12,806 bases of DNA from JAAFHS01 sp031396505 (GCA_031396505.1 JANNKX010000259.1:1-12806), one strand, 5' to 3'; shown: positions 1 to 7,271, counted from the stretch's first letter. Translations and numbers: made by a program. The notes: a model not told the origin generated them from the sequence alone.

Positions 1-231
1 CATCTTGGCAAGCTGACCTTTCCAGCTGATCGCCGCGATCACCGAACGGTCATCCTTCAGGTCGAAGTACAGATGCCCCGAGGCGGGCTTTGACACCCGC
101 CCCACCTCGCCACGCACGCGGACAAGGCCAAACTCGCCCTCGATCACGCGTTTGACCGCCCCCGCGAGTTCGGACACGGTGAATTCGGGGCTGTTGCCTT
201 GCGGGCTGGGGGTATCTTCGAACAGGTCCAT
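1..231 (-). CDS. xseA: Exodeoxyribonuclease VII large subunit, N-terminal part (cut by window edge)
   Basis: The first 77 codons of XseA are visible; the rest lies beyond the left edge. With XseB, the protein forms exonuclease VII, a cytoplasmic enzyme that degrades single-stranded DNA in repair and recombination. The visible part is the N-terminal OB-fold domain: an EFTVSELAGAVKRVIEG segment (about residues 15-31), then VRVRGEVGRV, SGHLYFDLKDD and a WKG motif near residue 72, all typical of the family. The ATG at 229-231 is chosen because it gives the usual short acidic leader (MDLFEDTP) and the ATG a little upstream is out of frame. It diverges from purD across 76 bp. The plus strand here is C-rich, unlike most of the window. 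The identity is clear from sequence; the function is family knowledge. Confidence 0.93.
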   Translation of the reverse strand, partial: MDLFEDTPSPQGNSPEFTVSELAGAVKRVIEGEFGLVRVRGEVGRVSKPASGHLYFDLKDDRSVIAAISWKGQLAKM

Positions 232-307
232 CGCTTGCCCATCGCTTGTCTTGTGCAACCACGATGCAAACCATAGAACGCGGGCAGGCAAAGACCACGG
301 GGCGCAC

Positions 308-1570
308 ATGAACATCCTGATCCTCGGCGCGGGCGGGCGTGAACATGCGCTTGCATGGGCGGTCAAGCAGAACCCAAAGACGGATCGGCTGATCGTCGCA
401 CCGGGCAATGCAGGGATTGCGATGCTGGCGGAATGTGCAGCGATCGACATCCTGGATGGTGCGGTGGTGGTGGAGTTTTGCGCGGCCAATGCAGTGGATT
501 TCGTCATCATCGGGCCAGAGGCCCCACTGGCGGCGGGGGTTGCGGATGCGTGCCGTGCGGCGGGGGTGCTGACCTTCGGGCCATCGGCGCAGGCGGCACA
601 GCTGGAGGCGTCGAAGGCCTTTACCAAGGCGATTTGCGATGCCTGCGGGGCACCCACGGCGGCGTATGCGCATTTCACCGATGCGCAGCTTGCGCGCAAT
701 TACATCACACAGCATGGCGCGCCGATTGTGATCAAGGCCGATGGCCTTGCGGCAGGCAAGGGCGTGGTGGTGGCGATGAGCGTGCCAGAGGCGCTGGCGG
801 CGGTGGATGACATGTTCGCAGGCTCGCTGGGCGCTGCAGGCGCAGAGGTGGTCATCGAGGAGTTCATGGACGGCGAAGAGGCGTCGTTCTTTGTGCTGAC
901 GGATGGGGTCAATGCCCTGCCGATGGGCACGGCGCAAGATCACAAGCGTGTTGGCGACGGCGATACCGGGCCGAACACGGGGGGCATGGGGGCCTACTCC
1001 CCTGCCCCGGTTCTGACGGATGCTCTGCAGACACAGGTGATGGCCGACATCATCCGGCCCACGATTGCCGAAATGGCGCGGCGCGGCACGCCGTATCAGG
1101 GGGTGCTGTTTGCAGGGCTGATGATCAAGGACGGCAAAGCGCGGTTGGTGGAATACAACGCGCGCTTTGGTGATCCGGAATGTCAGGTGCTGGCCATGCG
1201 GCTGGGGGCGCAGATGCTCGATCTGCTATTGGCCTGCGCGGACGGGCGGCTGGACGCCGCACAGGTGCATTGGGCGGATGACCATGCGCTGTGCGTGGTG
1301 ATGGCGGCGAAGGGCTATCCGGGGACCTATGCACGCGGCAGCGTGATCGCAGGGCTTGACGGATTGCCCGAGGACAGCCGGAACATGGTGTTTCATGCGG
1401 GCACGGCGATGGTTGACGGCGCGATCACGGCGCAAGGCGGGCGGGTTCTGGCGGTGACGGCACGGGGGGGCGATTTGCGCAGCGCACAGGCCCGGGCCTA
1501 TGCCATGGTGGATGCGGTTGACTGGCCGGAGGGGTTTTGCAGGCGCGATATCGGCTGGCGCGCGCTGTGA
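308..1570 (+). CDS. purD: Phosphoribosylamine--glycine ligase (GAR synthetase)
   Basis: Cytoplasmic enzyme of de novo purine synthesis that joins 5-phosphoribosylamine to glycine using ATP. The 420-residue product has the usual family length. It has the N-domain start MNILILGAGGREHALAW, GPEAPLAAG at about 75-83, then an ATP-grasp core with KADGLAAGKGVVVA, EEFMDGEEASFF, DHKRVGDGDTGPNTGGMGAY, the YQGVLFAGLM segment and the metal-binding VEYNARFGDPE. The frame is open upstream to 152, but the ATG at 308 gives the conserved N-terminus exactly; the longer version would run into xseA. The Shine-Dalgarno is weak (a GGGG run shortly before the start). xseA is divergent on the left; lysC follows after 148 bp in the same direction, but a strong hairpin lies between them, so they are probably separate transcripts. 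Confidence 0.97.
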   Translation: MNILILGAGGREHALAWAVKQNPKTDRLIVAPGNAGIAMLAECAAIDILDGAVVVEFCAANAVDFVIIGPEAPLAAGVADACRAAGVLTFGPSAQAAQLEASKAFTKAICDACGAPTAAYAHFTDAQLARNYITQHGAPIVIKADGLAAGKGVVVAMSVPEALAAVDDMFAGSLGAAGAEVVIEEFMDGEEASFFVLTDGVNALPMGTAQDHKRVGDGDTGPNTGGMGAYSPAPVLTDALQTQVMADIIRPTIAEMARRGTPYQGVLFAGLMIKDGKARLVEYNARFGDPECQVLAMRLGAQMLDLLLACADGRLDAAQVHWADDHALCVVMAAKGYPGTYARGSVIAGLDGLPEDSRNMVFHAGTAMVDGAITAQGGRVLAVTARGGDLRSAQARAYAMVDAVDWPEGFCRRDIGWRAL

Positions 1571-1615
1571 ACGCCTGCCATCCGGCGCGATCGGCTGTCA
1601 CCCTTCCACGGCAGG

Positions 1616-1650
1616 GCCGCCTGCGGGGGCTCGATGCCCCCAAAGGCGGC
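1616..1650 (+). terminator. Strong GC hairpin after purD (possible terminator)
   Basis: Two nested perfect arms are visible: GCCGCC (1616-1621) pairs with GGCGGC (1645-1650), and GGGGGC (1625-1630) pairs with GCCCCC (1636-1641). A 3x3 internal loop separates them and a 5-base loop caps the structure. There is no T-run on the plus strand, so intrinsic termination is uncertain; it may act with Rho or be an intergenic repeat. G-run/C-run hairpins of this type are common between genes in Rhodobacterales (from memory). It lies 46 bp after the purD stop. Confidence 0.5.
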
Positions 1651-1718
1651 GGCCCCTTGCACCCTGCGGGCCGCTTGCATAAACAGCCCGCGACAAAAGA
1701 TGACAGGCGGGGGACATT

Positions 1719-2966
1719 ATGCCGCTTCTGGTGATGAAATTCGGCGGCACGTCGGTGGCCGATCTTGCGCGCATCAAAAATGCGGCGGGCAAAGTCAAGC
1801 GTGAGGTGGCGCGCGGCTATGACGTGATCGTCATCGTCAGCGCGATGTCGGGCAAGACCAATGAGCTGGTGGGCTGGGTGGAAAGCACCTCGCCGATGTT
1901 TGATGCGCGCGAATATGATGCGGTGGTATCGGCGGGCGAGAATGTGACTGCGGGGTTGATGGCATTGACCTTGCAGGAAATGGACGTGCCCGCACGGTCA
2001 TGGCAGGGCTGGCAGGTACCCATCCAGACCACATCGGCGCATTCGGCGGCGCGGTTCATCGATATTCCGCGCGCCCATCTAGATGCGAAGTTTGCCGAAG
2101 GGTTCAAGGTCGCGGTTGTCGCCGGGTTTCAGGGCGTCAGCCCGGAGGGACGGATCACGACGCTGGGGCGCGGCGGGTCGGATACGACGGCGGTGGCCTT
2201 TGCGGCGGCCTTTGGTGCGGAACGCTGCGATATCTATACCGATGTCGACGGGGTCTACACCACCGATCCACGGATCGTGGCGCGTGCGCGCAAGCTGGAC
2301 AAGATCGCGTTTGAGGAAATGCTGGAACTGGCGTCCCTGGGGGCCAAGGTTTTGCAGACGCGGTCGGTGGAACTGGCGATGCGCTATAAGGTGCGGCTGC
2401 GGGTGCTTTCATCGTTTGAAGAGACGAATGAAGATTCAGGGACGCTGGTCTGTGACGAGGATGAAATCATGGAATCGAAAGTTGTGTCGGGTGTGGCCTA
2501 TAGCCGGGATGAGGCCAAGCTGACGCTGGTGCGGGTGCAAGACCGCCCCGGGATCGCTGCGGCCATTTTCGGCCCGCTGTCCGAGGCCGGGGTCAACGTC
2601 GATATGATCGTGCAGAATATATCCGAGATGGAAACGGGTGGGGCCTATACGGACATGACCTTTTCATGCCCGACCAATCAGGTGCTGCGCGCGAAAAAGG
2701 CGATGGAGGATGCACAGGCATCGGGAGCGATTTCCTATGCTGACCTCGTGCAGGACCCGGATGTGGCGAAGATTTCGGTCGTGGGCATCGGGATGCGGAG
2801 CCACGCGGGGGTGGCGGCGACGATGTTCAACGCGCTGGCGGCGGAGAATATCAACATCAAGGTGATCACGACGTCGGAGATCAAAATCTCGGTCCTGATC
2901 GACCGGAAATATATGGAGCTTGCGGTGCAGGCTTTGCATGATGCCTTCGGGTTGGAGACAGCCTGA
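1719..2966 (+). CDS. lysC: Aspartate kinase (aspartokinase)
   Basis: Phosphorylates L-aspartate with ATP, the first committed step towards lysine, threonine, methionine and diaminopimelate; cytoplasmic. The 415-residue product has the kinase signature KFGGTSV at 7-13, the LGRGGSDTTAVA segment at about 149-160, and the YTDVDGVYTTDPR motif at 173-185. It ends in two ACT domains (about 262-340 and 345-415, with TTSEIKISVLI), which bind lysine and/or threonine in this family. The ATG at 1719 follows a GGCGGGGGA purine run and gives the canonical N-terminus. There is no homoserine dehydrogenase fusion. A possible internal start lies at 2469. A weak -10-like CATAAA lies at 1678-1683, without a convincing -35. 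Next in the same direction is the oxygenase gene, 300 bp away beyond a possible terminator. Confidence 0.97.
   Translation: MPLLVMKFGGTSVADLARIKNAAGKVKREVARGYDVIVIVSAMSGKTNELVGWVESTSPMFDAREYDAVVSAGENVTAGLMALTLQEMDVPARSWQGWQVPIQTTSAHSAARFIDIPRAHLDAKFAEGFKVAVVAGFQGVSPEGRITTLGRGGSDTTAVAFAAAFGAERCDIYTDVDGVYTTDPRIVARARKLDKIAFEEMLELASLGAKVLQTRSVELAMRYKVRLRVLSSFEETNEDSGTLVCDEDEIMESKVVSGVAYSRDEAKLTLVRVQDRPGIAAAIFGPLSEAGVNVDMIVQNISEMETGGAYTDMTFSCPTNQVLRAKKAMEDAQASGAISYADLVQDPDVAKISVVGIGMRSHAGVAATMFNALAAENINIKVITTSEIKISVLIDRKYMELAVQALHDAFGLETA
2457..2471 (+). promoter_or_regulatory. Possible internal ribosome site for a LysC beta-type subunit
   Basis: Inside lysC a GAGG (2457-2460) stands 8 bases before an in-frame ATG (2469-2471, Met251), just before the ACT domains. 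Initiation here would give a 165-residue ACT-only polypeptide. Some aspartokinases (Bacillus, Corynebacterium) make such a beta subunit from an internal start at about this place. Seen: the motif, the spacing and the frame. Inferred: its use. Confidence 0.3.
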
Positions 2967-2975
2967 GGGACGGGA

Positions 2976-2998
2976 CGTCCAACGGTGGGACGCTTTTT
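2976..2998 (+). terminator. Probable short intrinsic terminator after lysC
   Basis: A CGTCC arm (2976-2980) and a GGACG arm (2988-2992) surround a 7-base loop, followed after one C by TTTTT (2994-2998), beginning about 10 bases after the lysC stop. The stem is only 5 bp. GGACG units repeat just upstream (2968-2972, 2973-2977), so other pairings are possible. This suggests lysC and the oxygenase gene are not one transcript. Confidence 0.5.
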
Positions 2999-3090
2999 CG
3001 TATCAATGATTTCAAGAGGTTAATCTGGCGCGTTCAGGGTCTGTTAAGACTTTTGGAAAGCTTTGCCTGCAGGCCCGGACAGTTGTTCGG

Positions 3091-3116
3091 GCGGCGCACA
3101 GCATAATCAGTCTGCG
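3091..3116 (+). repeat. Imperfect direct repeat, left copy
   Basis: This 26-base stretch matches 4199-4225 at about 22 of 27 aligned positions (GCGGC, CACAG, ATAA, TCA and CTGCG blocks shared, one gap). The two copies lie on either side of the oxygenase gene. The surrounding 2967-3254 region otherwise shows no convincing gene; it has an AATGTCG/GATGTCCGCT-type texture I associate with degenerate intergenic repeats in roseobacters. Whether the repeat marks insertion ends is inference. Confidence 0.4.
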
Positions 3117-3222
3117 ATGCGGATGAAGCCGCCGTCGATGTCCGCTCGGCCAGTGACCGCTTTCCCGACTTCCGCTGAAAACGACCCCGAATGTCGTGTT
3201 CCCGGTAGCGTGCAACTTGCCA

Positions 3223-3243
3223 AGAGACTGTAATAAGGTCTCT
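3223..3243 (+). promoter_or_regulatory. Inverted repeat just upstream of the oxygenase gene (operator or leader hairpin)
   Basis: AGAGAC (3223-3228) and GTCTCT (3238-3243) are perfect 6-bp arms around the 9-base centre TGTAATAAG. The repeat ends 23 bp before the preferred ATG and 11 bp before the alternative GTG. It could be a dimeric repressor site or a leader hairpin near the ribosome site. No T-run follows, so it is not a terminator. Confidence 0.4.
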
Positions 3244-3266
3244 GCACCTCAATCGTGGACGAGCAA

Positions 3267-4118
3267 ATGCAACTTGCGGCCAGTGACCTGATCAACTTTG
3301 AGATCTATCCGGTTTCGACGCCCGGACCTTTGCGTGATGCAGTCTTGACCCGGGTGCGCGGTGAGCTGAAATCGCGAGGATGCGCCGTCCTCAAGGGCTT
3401 TCTGACACCGACGGGGATCGCCGCTGCAGTTGCAGAAGCCCACGGCGTCGCCGACAAAGGCCACCGCAGTTACTCGCGCACCAACGCCTATTTCACAACG
3501 GACGACGCGACCCTGCCCGAGACCGATCCCAGACGCCGGTTCTTTGACAGATCGAACGCGTTCATCCCGGCAGATAACTTTCACGCAGATGGCGCGTTGC
3601 GCACCATCGTCGACAGCGACGGGTTCGACACGTTCATTCGGGAATGTCTTGAAGAACCCGAAGACCGTTTCTTTCGCTATGCCGACCCGCTGGCCGACGT
3701 GATCGTGAATGCGGCCTGGGAGGGCAATGGGTTCCCATGGCACTTTGACACGAACAATTACACCGTCACGCTGGCGCTGCAGAACGCAGACCGTGGCGGC
3801 GCGTTTGAATACGCCCCAATGATACGCAGCAGCGAGGACGAGAACTTTGACGAGGTTGCAAAGGCGCTTGATGGCACGTCCGACAAAGTGATTTCACTGA
3901 CGCTTGAACCCGGCGATCTGCAGCTGTTCAAAGGACGCTACTCGTTGCATCGTGTCGCACCGCTGAAAGGCACCACGCCCCGCTACGTTGCCATCCTTTC
4001 CTATGCGCAGGAGCAAGGCATGGTGGGCAGCGTCGAGCGCACACGGCAGCTTTATGGAAGAACACTGCCGATCCACCACGCGCGCGCCGGGCAGCGGGCT
4101 GACGCCCTGATTGATTGA
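3267..4118 (+). CDS. Non-haem Fe(II)/2-oxoglutarate-dependent oxygenase, BesD/HalD-like
   Basis: Predicted cytoplasmic oxygenase of 283 residues. A double-stranded beta-helix core has the metal triad HFD (His159, Asp161) and distal His228 in SLHRV, with Arg239 (PRYVAIL) placed to bind 2-oxoglutarate. Other marks are a WHFDTNNYTVTLALQ strand, GGAFEYAPMIR, and LEPGDLQLFKGRYSLHRV. This layout recalls the BesD/HalD group acting on free amino acids (some annotated ArpA). Radical halogenases there have Gly in place of the Asp, so a hydroxylase is more likely here. The start is uncertain: GTG at 3255 is also in frame, but only the ATG has a GGA 7 bases upstream. The plus strand is C-rich, opposite to both neighbouring genes, and repeats flank the gene, so acquisition is plausible. 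The substrate is unknown. I am confident of the fold, less so of the subgroup. Confidence 0.75.
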   Translation: MQLAASDLINFEIYPVSTPGPLRDAVLTRVRGELKSRGCAVLKGFLTPTGIAAAVAEAHGVADKGHRSYSRTNAYFTTDDATLPETDPRRRFFDRSNAFIPADNFHADGALRTIVDSDGFDTFIRECLEEPEDRFFRYADPLADVIVNAAWEGNGFPWHFDTNNYTVTLALQNADRGGAFEYAPMIRSSEDENFDEVAKALDGTSDKVISLTLEPGDLQLFKGRYSLHRVAPLKGTTPRYVAILSYAQEQGMVGSVERTRQLYGRTLPIHHARAGQRADALID

Positions 4119-4327
4119 CCGACGGCTGAACCAACCAGCGGCGCTGCGAGGCAGTGGTCGTCTTCGGAAACCTGTCCGGCTGGGCAGCGGACATTGGAGC
4201 GGCCCACAGTATAAGTCAAACTGCGCTCAAGGCGGTGGTTCGAACGGTTCTGTAACACACCACATGCCCAGTTCCGTTGTGTCGCGCCTTATGCTCTAAG
4301 GGCCAAACGACCCGAAGGGATGCGTGA
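4119..4327. other. Noncoding gap between the oxygenase gene and ptsP
   Basis: No convincing gene on either strand. It holds the right copy of the imperfect repeat, a GCGGACATT-type stretch (about 4187-4195) that looks like degenerate intergenic repeat DNA, a small palindrome at the GGTTCGAACGGTTC stretch, and the ptsP ribosome site. A ptsP promoter is expected here, but I could not pick a -35/-10 pair with confidence. Confidence 0.5.
4199..4225 (+). repeat. Imperfect direct repeat, right copy
   Basis: Partner of 3091-3116, in the same orientation. It lies 80 bases after the oxygenase stop and about 100 before ptsP. The shared blocks are GCGGC, CACAG, ATAA, TCA and CTGCG. Confidence 0.4.
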
Positions 4328-6580
4328 ATGCCGGAACGGACAGAAAGTGACAGTCGCAAACTGCTGCGCCGCCTGCGCGACAGTCTGGCTGTGCCCGCAA
4401 AAGGGCAGGACCGGCTGGATACGATTACGCATCTGATCGCCGACAGCATGGGGTCGGAGGTCTGTTCGATCTACCTGTTCCGCGATCCTGAAACACTGGA
4501 GTTGTGCGCGACCGAAGGGTTGAAGGCGGAGGCCGTGCACCAGACCCGGATGAAACTGGGCGAAGGTCTTGTGGGGCGCGTGGCGCGGTCGGCAAATCCG
4601 ATCAACACGGCAAATGCACCCGCCGAAAAGGGGTTCCGGTTCATGCCGGAAACCGGGGAGGAGATTTATTCGTCTTTCCTCGGCGTGCCGATCCAGCGGG
4701 TTGGCGAAAAGCTGGGCGTGCTGGTGGTGCAATCGAAAACCGCGCGGCTGTTTTCGGATGACGAGGTTTACGCGCTGGAAGTCGTGGCCATGGTGTTGGC
4801 TGAAATGACGGAACTGGGCGTGTTCAACGGCGAGGGCGACGCGATGCGCGCGCTGCACCGTCAGCAGGTGATGATCCGGGGCACCACCGGGCAGGAAGGA
4901 TCGGCTGAGGGGCGGGTCTGGCTGCATGAGGCGCGGGTGGTGGTGACCAACCCGGTGGCCGATGACCCCTTGACCGAAATCGAACGCATCCGCGACGCCG
5001 TGGGGCAATTGCGGGTGTCGGTCGATGATCTGCTGGCAGCCGAAAGTCTGGACAAGGACCAGAAACAAGTGCTGGAGGCGTACCGGATGTTTGCCCATTC
5101 GCGCGGTTGGCTGCGCCGGATGGAAGAGGACATCGCCCTTGGCCTGTCGGCGGAAGCTGCGGTGGAAAAGGAACAATCGGCGACGCGTGCGCGGCTGGAA
5201 CAGGTGCCGGATGCGTATTTGCGCGAACGGCTGCACGATCTGGATGATTTGGCCAACCGGCTTTTGCGCATTCTGACCGGGCAAGGCAAGGACACCGGGG
5301 CGGAAATGCCGGAAAACCCGGTGCTGGTGGCGCGCAACATCGGGCCTGCGGAACTGCTGGAATACGGGCGCAAGCTGCGCGGCGTGGTGCTGCAGGAGGG
5401 ATCGGTCGGATCGCACGCGGCCATTGTGGCACGCGCGCTGGCCATTCCGCTGGTGATCAATGCGGACCGGATCACGGCGGAGGCATTGAACGGCGACCCC
5501 ATTCTGGTGGACGGCGATCAGGGCATCGTGCATCTGCGCCCCGATGAGACGGTGGCGCGCGCCTTTGGCGAAAAGATCGCGATGCAGGCCGAGGCGCAGA
5601 AACGCTATGCGTCACTGAAAAACCTGCCTGCGACGGCGAAGTGCGGCACCACGATCAGCCTGATGATGAATGCGGGGCTGATGGCGGACCTGCCATCGCT
5701 GGAGGGGTCAGGGGCGGAAGGCGTGGGGCTGTTCCGCACCGAGTTGCAGTTTCTGGTGCGCAACAAGATGCCGCAACGGGCGGAATTGGCGGCGCTGTAT
5801 GCCCGCGTGATGGATGCGGCCAAGGGGCGGCCGGTGGCGTTTCGCACGCTGGATATCGGGTCGGACAAGGTGCTGCCCTACATGAAGCCGCAGGACGAGC
5901 CGAACCCTGCAATGGGCTGGCGCGCGATCCGGGTGGGGTTGGACAAGCCGGGCGTGTTGCGGATGCAGTGTCAGGCGCTGATCCGGGCGGCGCACGGGCG
6001 CGATTTGCGGGTGATGTTTCCGTTCATCACCGAACAGTCCGAATTTCAGGCGGCACGCGCACATCTTTTGCGCGAGGTGCACCGCGAACGCAGTCTGGGT
6101 CATGTCGTGCCGGACACCGTTGAAGTGGGGGCAATGCTGGAAACGCCGAGCCTTGCCTTTGCGCCCGCGTCGTTTTTCAAGCTGGTGGATTTCATCAGCA
6201 TCGGGGGCAATGACCTGAAGCAGTTCTTCTACGCAGCGGACCGCGAGAACGAACTGGTGCGGCGGCGCTATGATACGTTGAACATCAGCTTTCTGGGGTT
6301 TCTGGAACAGATTGTGGCGCGGTGCCGCGAGACGGGCACGCCCTTGTCATTCTGTGGCGAGGATGCGGGGCGGCCGATCGAGGCGCTGGCCTTTGCGGCG
6401 ATCGGGTTGCGGACCTTGTCGATGCGGCCTGCCTCCATCGGGCCGGTCAAGGCGCTGCTGCGGCGGGTTGATCTGACGCAAGCCAAAGCGGTGATTGACG
6501 CCGCACGCGCCAGCGGGGCGGATACGGTGCGGCCTGCGTTGATGGAGTGGCTGTCGGGCGTGGGTGGTGCCGGAATGTGA
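4328..6580 (+). CDS. ptsP: PEP-protein phosphotransferase of the nitrogen PTS (enzyme I-Ntr)
   Basis: Takes phosphate from phosphoenolpyruvate and passes it to NPr and then EIIA-Ntr. In proteobacteria this relay adjusts nitrogen, potassium and carbon-storage physiology rather than importing sugar. The 750-residue cytoplasmic product has an N-terminal GAF domain (about 20-165), then the EI helical domain. The swivelling domain has the phosphorylated His363 in GSVGSHAAIVARALAIP. The C-terminal PEP-binding barrel has FRTELQFL, RTLDIGSDKVLPY, NPAMGWRAIR, VGAMLETPS, SIGGNDLKQFF and active-site Cys676 in FCGEDAGRP. All expected catalytic parts are present. The ATG follows AAGGGA with 8 bases between. 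In related genomes I recall ptsP directly after lysC; here the oxygenase gene intervenes. An AT-stem hairpin follows the stop. Confidence 0.96.
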   Translation: MPERTESDSRKLLRRLRDSLAVPAKGQDRLDTITHLIADSMGSEVCSIYLFRDPETLELCATEGLKAEAVHQTRMKLGEGLVGRVARSANPINTANAPAEKGFRFMPETGEEIYSSFLGVPIQRVGEKLGVLVVQSKTARLFSDDEVYALEVVAMVLAEMTELGVFNGEGDAMRALHRQQVMIRGTTGQEGSAEGRVWLHEARVVVTNPVADDPLTEIERIRDAVGQLRVSVDDLLAAESLDKDQKQVLEAYRMFAHSRGWLRRMEEDIALGLSAEAAVEKEQSATRARLEQVPDAYLRERLHDLDDLANRLLRILTGQGKDTGAEMPENPVLVARNIGPAELLEYGRKLRGVVLQEGSVGSHAAIVARALAIPLVINADRITAEALNGDPILVDGDQGIVHLRPDETVARAFGEKIAMQAEAQKRYASLKNLPATAKCGTTISLMMNAGLMADLPSLEGSGAEGVGLFRTELQFLVRNKMPQRAELAALYARVMDAAKGRPVAFRTLDIGSDKVLPYMKPQDEPNPAMGWRAIRVGLDKPGVLRMQCQALIRAAHGRDLRVMFPFITEQSEFQAARAHLLREVHRERSLGHVVPDTVEVGAMLETPSLAFAPASFFKLVDFISIGGNDLKQFFYAADRENELVRRRYDTLNISFLGFLEQIVARCRETGTPLSFCGEDAGRPIEALAFAAIGLRTLSMRPASIGPVKALLRRVDLTQAKAVIDAARASGADTVRPALMEWLSGVGGAGM

Positions 6581-6591
6581 TAGCACGCGCG

Positions 6592-6613
6592 AAAATTGAC
6601 GGCTGTCAATTTT
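6592..6613. terminator. Bidirectional hairpin between ptsP and the SRPBCC gene
   Basis: A perfect 9-bp inverted repeat: AAAATTGAC (6592-6600), a 4-base loop, and GTCAATTTT (6605-6613). The ends of the stem supply A/T runs on both strands, suiting a shared terminator for two convergent genes. It lies 11 bp after the ptsP stop. The 74 bp beyond it (to 6687) is unusually AT-rich and shows no gene. Confidence 0.65.
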
Positions 6614-6687
6614 AGACTATCCTGTTTTATATCAACTGGTTAGGTTTTCAAAATGGGTTCATATTAACGCTTTGGTAACTTGCGTGA

Positions 6688-7176
6688 TCAGCCGCGCAGG
6701 CTGTCGGCCAATGCACCCAGTTGCGATGCGGCGATGCCCCAGCCTTCGTGGAAACCGATGTCATCATGCAATTGCCGGGCGGCGGGGGTGGCGTGGTGCA
6801 TGCGGATGGTAAAGCGCGTACCACCGGATTCGACATCGAGTGTCATGGTGGCGGTATAGCCGACGGCGGGGCGGGCGGCAGGGTGAAAGTCACGCGCCAT
6901 CAGGTCGGTGAAGACGATGCGCTGTTGCGGGGCGATTTCAAGGATACAGCCCTCGACGCCATCAGTGGTGCCGTCCTGATGCAGATAGAGGGTGTAGAAC
7001 CGCCCGCCGGGGCGCAGTTCAATTTCGGCCTCGGTGGTCAGGACAGGTGACGGGGCCCACCATTTCATCAACAGGCGGGGTTCGGTCCAGCAGCGCCAGA
7101 ACGCAGGCAGCGGTGCGCGAAACAGCCGCGTCATGTGGAGTTCAAGCGACGGATTCAGGCGACTTAACTGATTCAT
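6688..7176 (-). CDS. SRPBCC superfamily protein (AHSA1/activator of Hsp90-like)
   Basis: A predicted 162-residue cytoplasmic protein with the START/Bet v1-like fold, which makes a hydrophobic cavity. The AHSA1-type pattern is visible: LELHMTRLFRAPLPAFWRCWTEPRLLMKWWAPSP (split over residues 11-44, WW at 39-40), ELRPGGRFY, VEGCILEIAPQQRIVFTDL, a MTLDVESGGTRFTI strand, and C-terminal GFHEGWGIAASQL, where the family usually has a GW..S/L helix. Such proteins are often just called polyketide cyclase or SRPBCC; ligand and role are unknown. The ATG at 7174-7176 gives the usual N-terminus; the frame is open to 7299, but that would include the bolA terminator. An in-frame ATG at 7200 is an alternative. 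Shine-Dalgarno is weak. A TACACT just before the start could be a -10 for a near-leaderless mRNA. Confidence 0.82.
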   Translation of the reverse strand: MNQLSRLNPSLELHMTRLFRAPLPAFWRCWTEPRLLMKWWAPSPVLTTEAEIELRPGGRFYTLYLHQDGTTDGVEGCILEIAPQQRIVFTDLMARDFHPAARPAVGYTATMTLDVESGGTRFTIRMHHATPAARQLHDDIGFHEGWGIAASQLGALADSLRG

Positions 7177-7240
7177 GCCGCGAGTGTAGCGGGTTCGCAT
7201 GCCGCCGCATACGGGACAAATCGCGCAGTTGTGACCAGTG

Positions 7241-7271
7241 AAAAAACAGAGGGGGCTGTCTGCCCCCCTCT
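7241..7271 (-). terminator. Intrinsic terminator of bolA
   Basis: Read on the minus strand, an AGAGGGGG/CCCCCTCT stem is followed within two bases by TTTTTT (complement of 7241-7246). Arms: 7248-7255 and 7264-7271, loop about 8 bases. This is the clearest intrinsic terminator in the window; it lies 57 bp beyond the bolA stop and separates bolA from the SRPBCC gene. Confidence 0.8.

Noticed and set aside
152..307. Extended N-terminus for purD
   Set aside because: The extra 52 residues have no family likeness and would overlap xseA; MNILILGAGGREHALAW is the canonical start.
50..943. Long minus-strand frame opposite purD and overlapping xseA
   Set aside because: Arg/Cys/His-rich shadow; purD and xseA are both certain on conserved motifs.
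3255..3266. GTG start for the oxygenase gene
   Set aside because: In frame but with no Shine-Dalgarno upstream; the ATG four codons later has a GGA at suitable distance. It cannot be fully excluded.
3012..3295. Short minus-strand frames in the gap upstream of the oxygenase gene
   Set aside because: Several overlapping frames of similar length, no ribosome site, no recognisable motif; more likely degenerate intergenic DNA.
4289..5533. Long open frame (414 codons) on the minus strand opposite ptsP
   Set aside because: Its product is His/Arg/Gln/Pro-rich without recognisable motifs and lies entirely opposite a fully conserved ptsP; it is a shadow of high-GC codon bias.
6664..6678. CtrA-like TTAA-N7-GTAA site
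   Set aside because: One mismatch in the second half-site, in AT-rich DNA between two gene ends where no promoter is expected.
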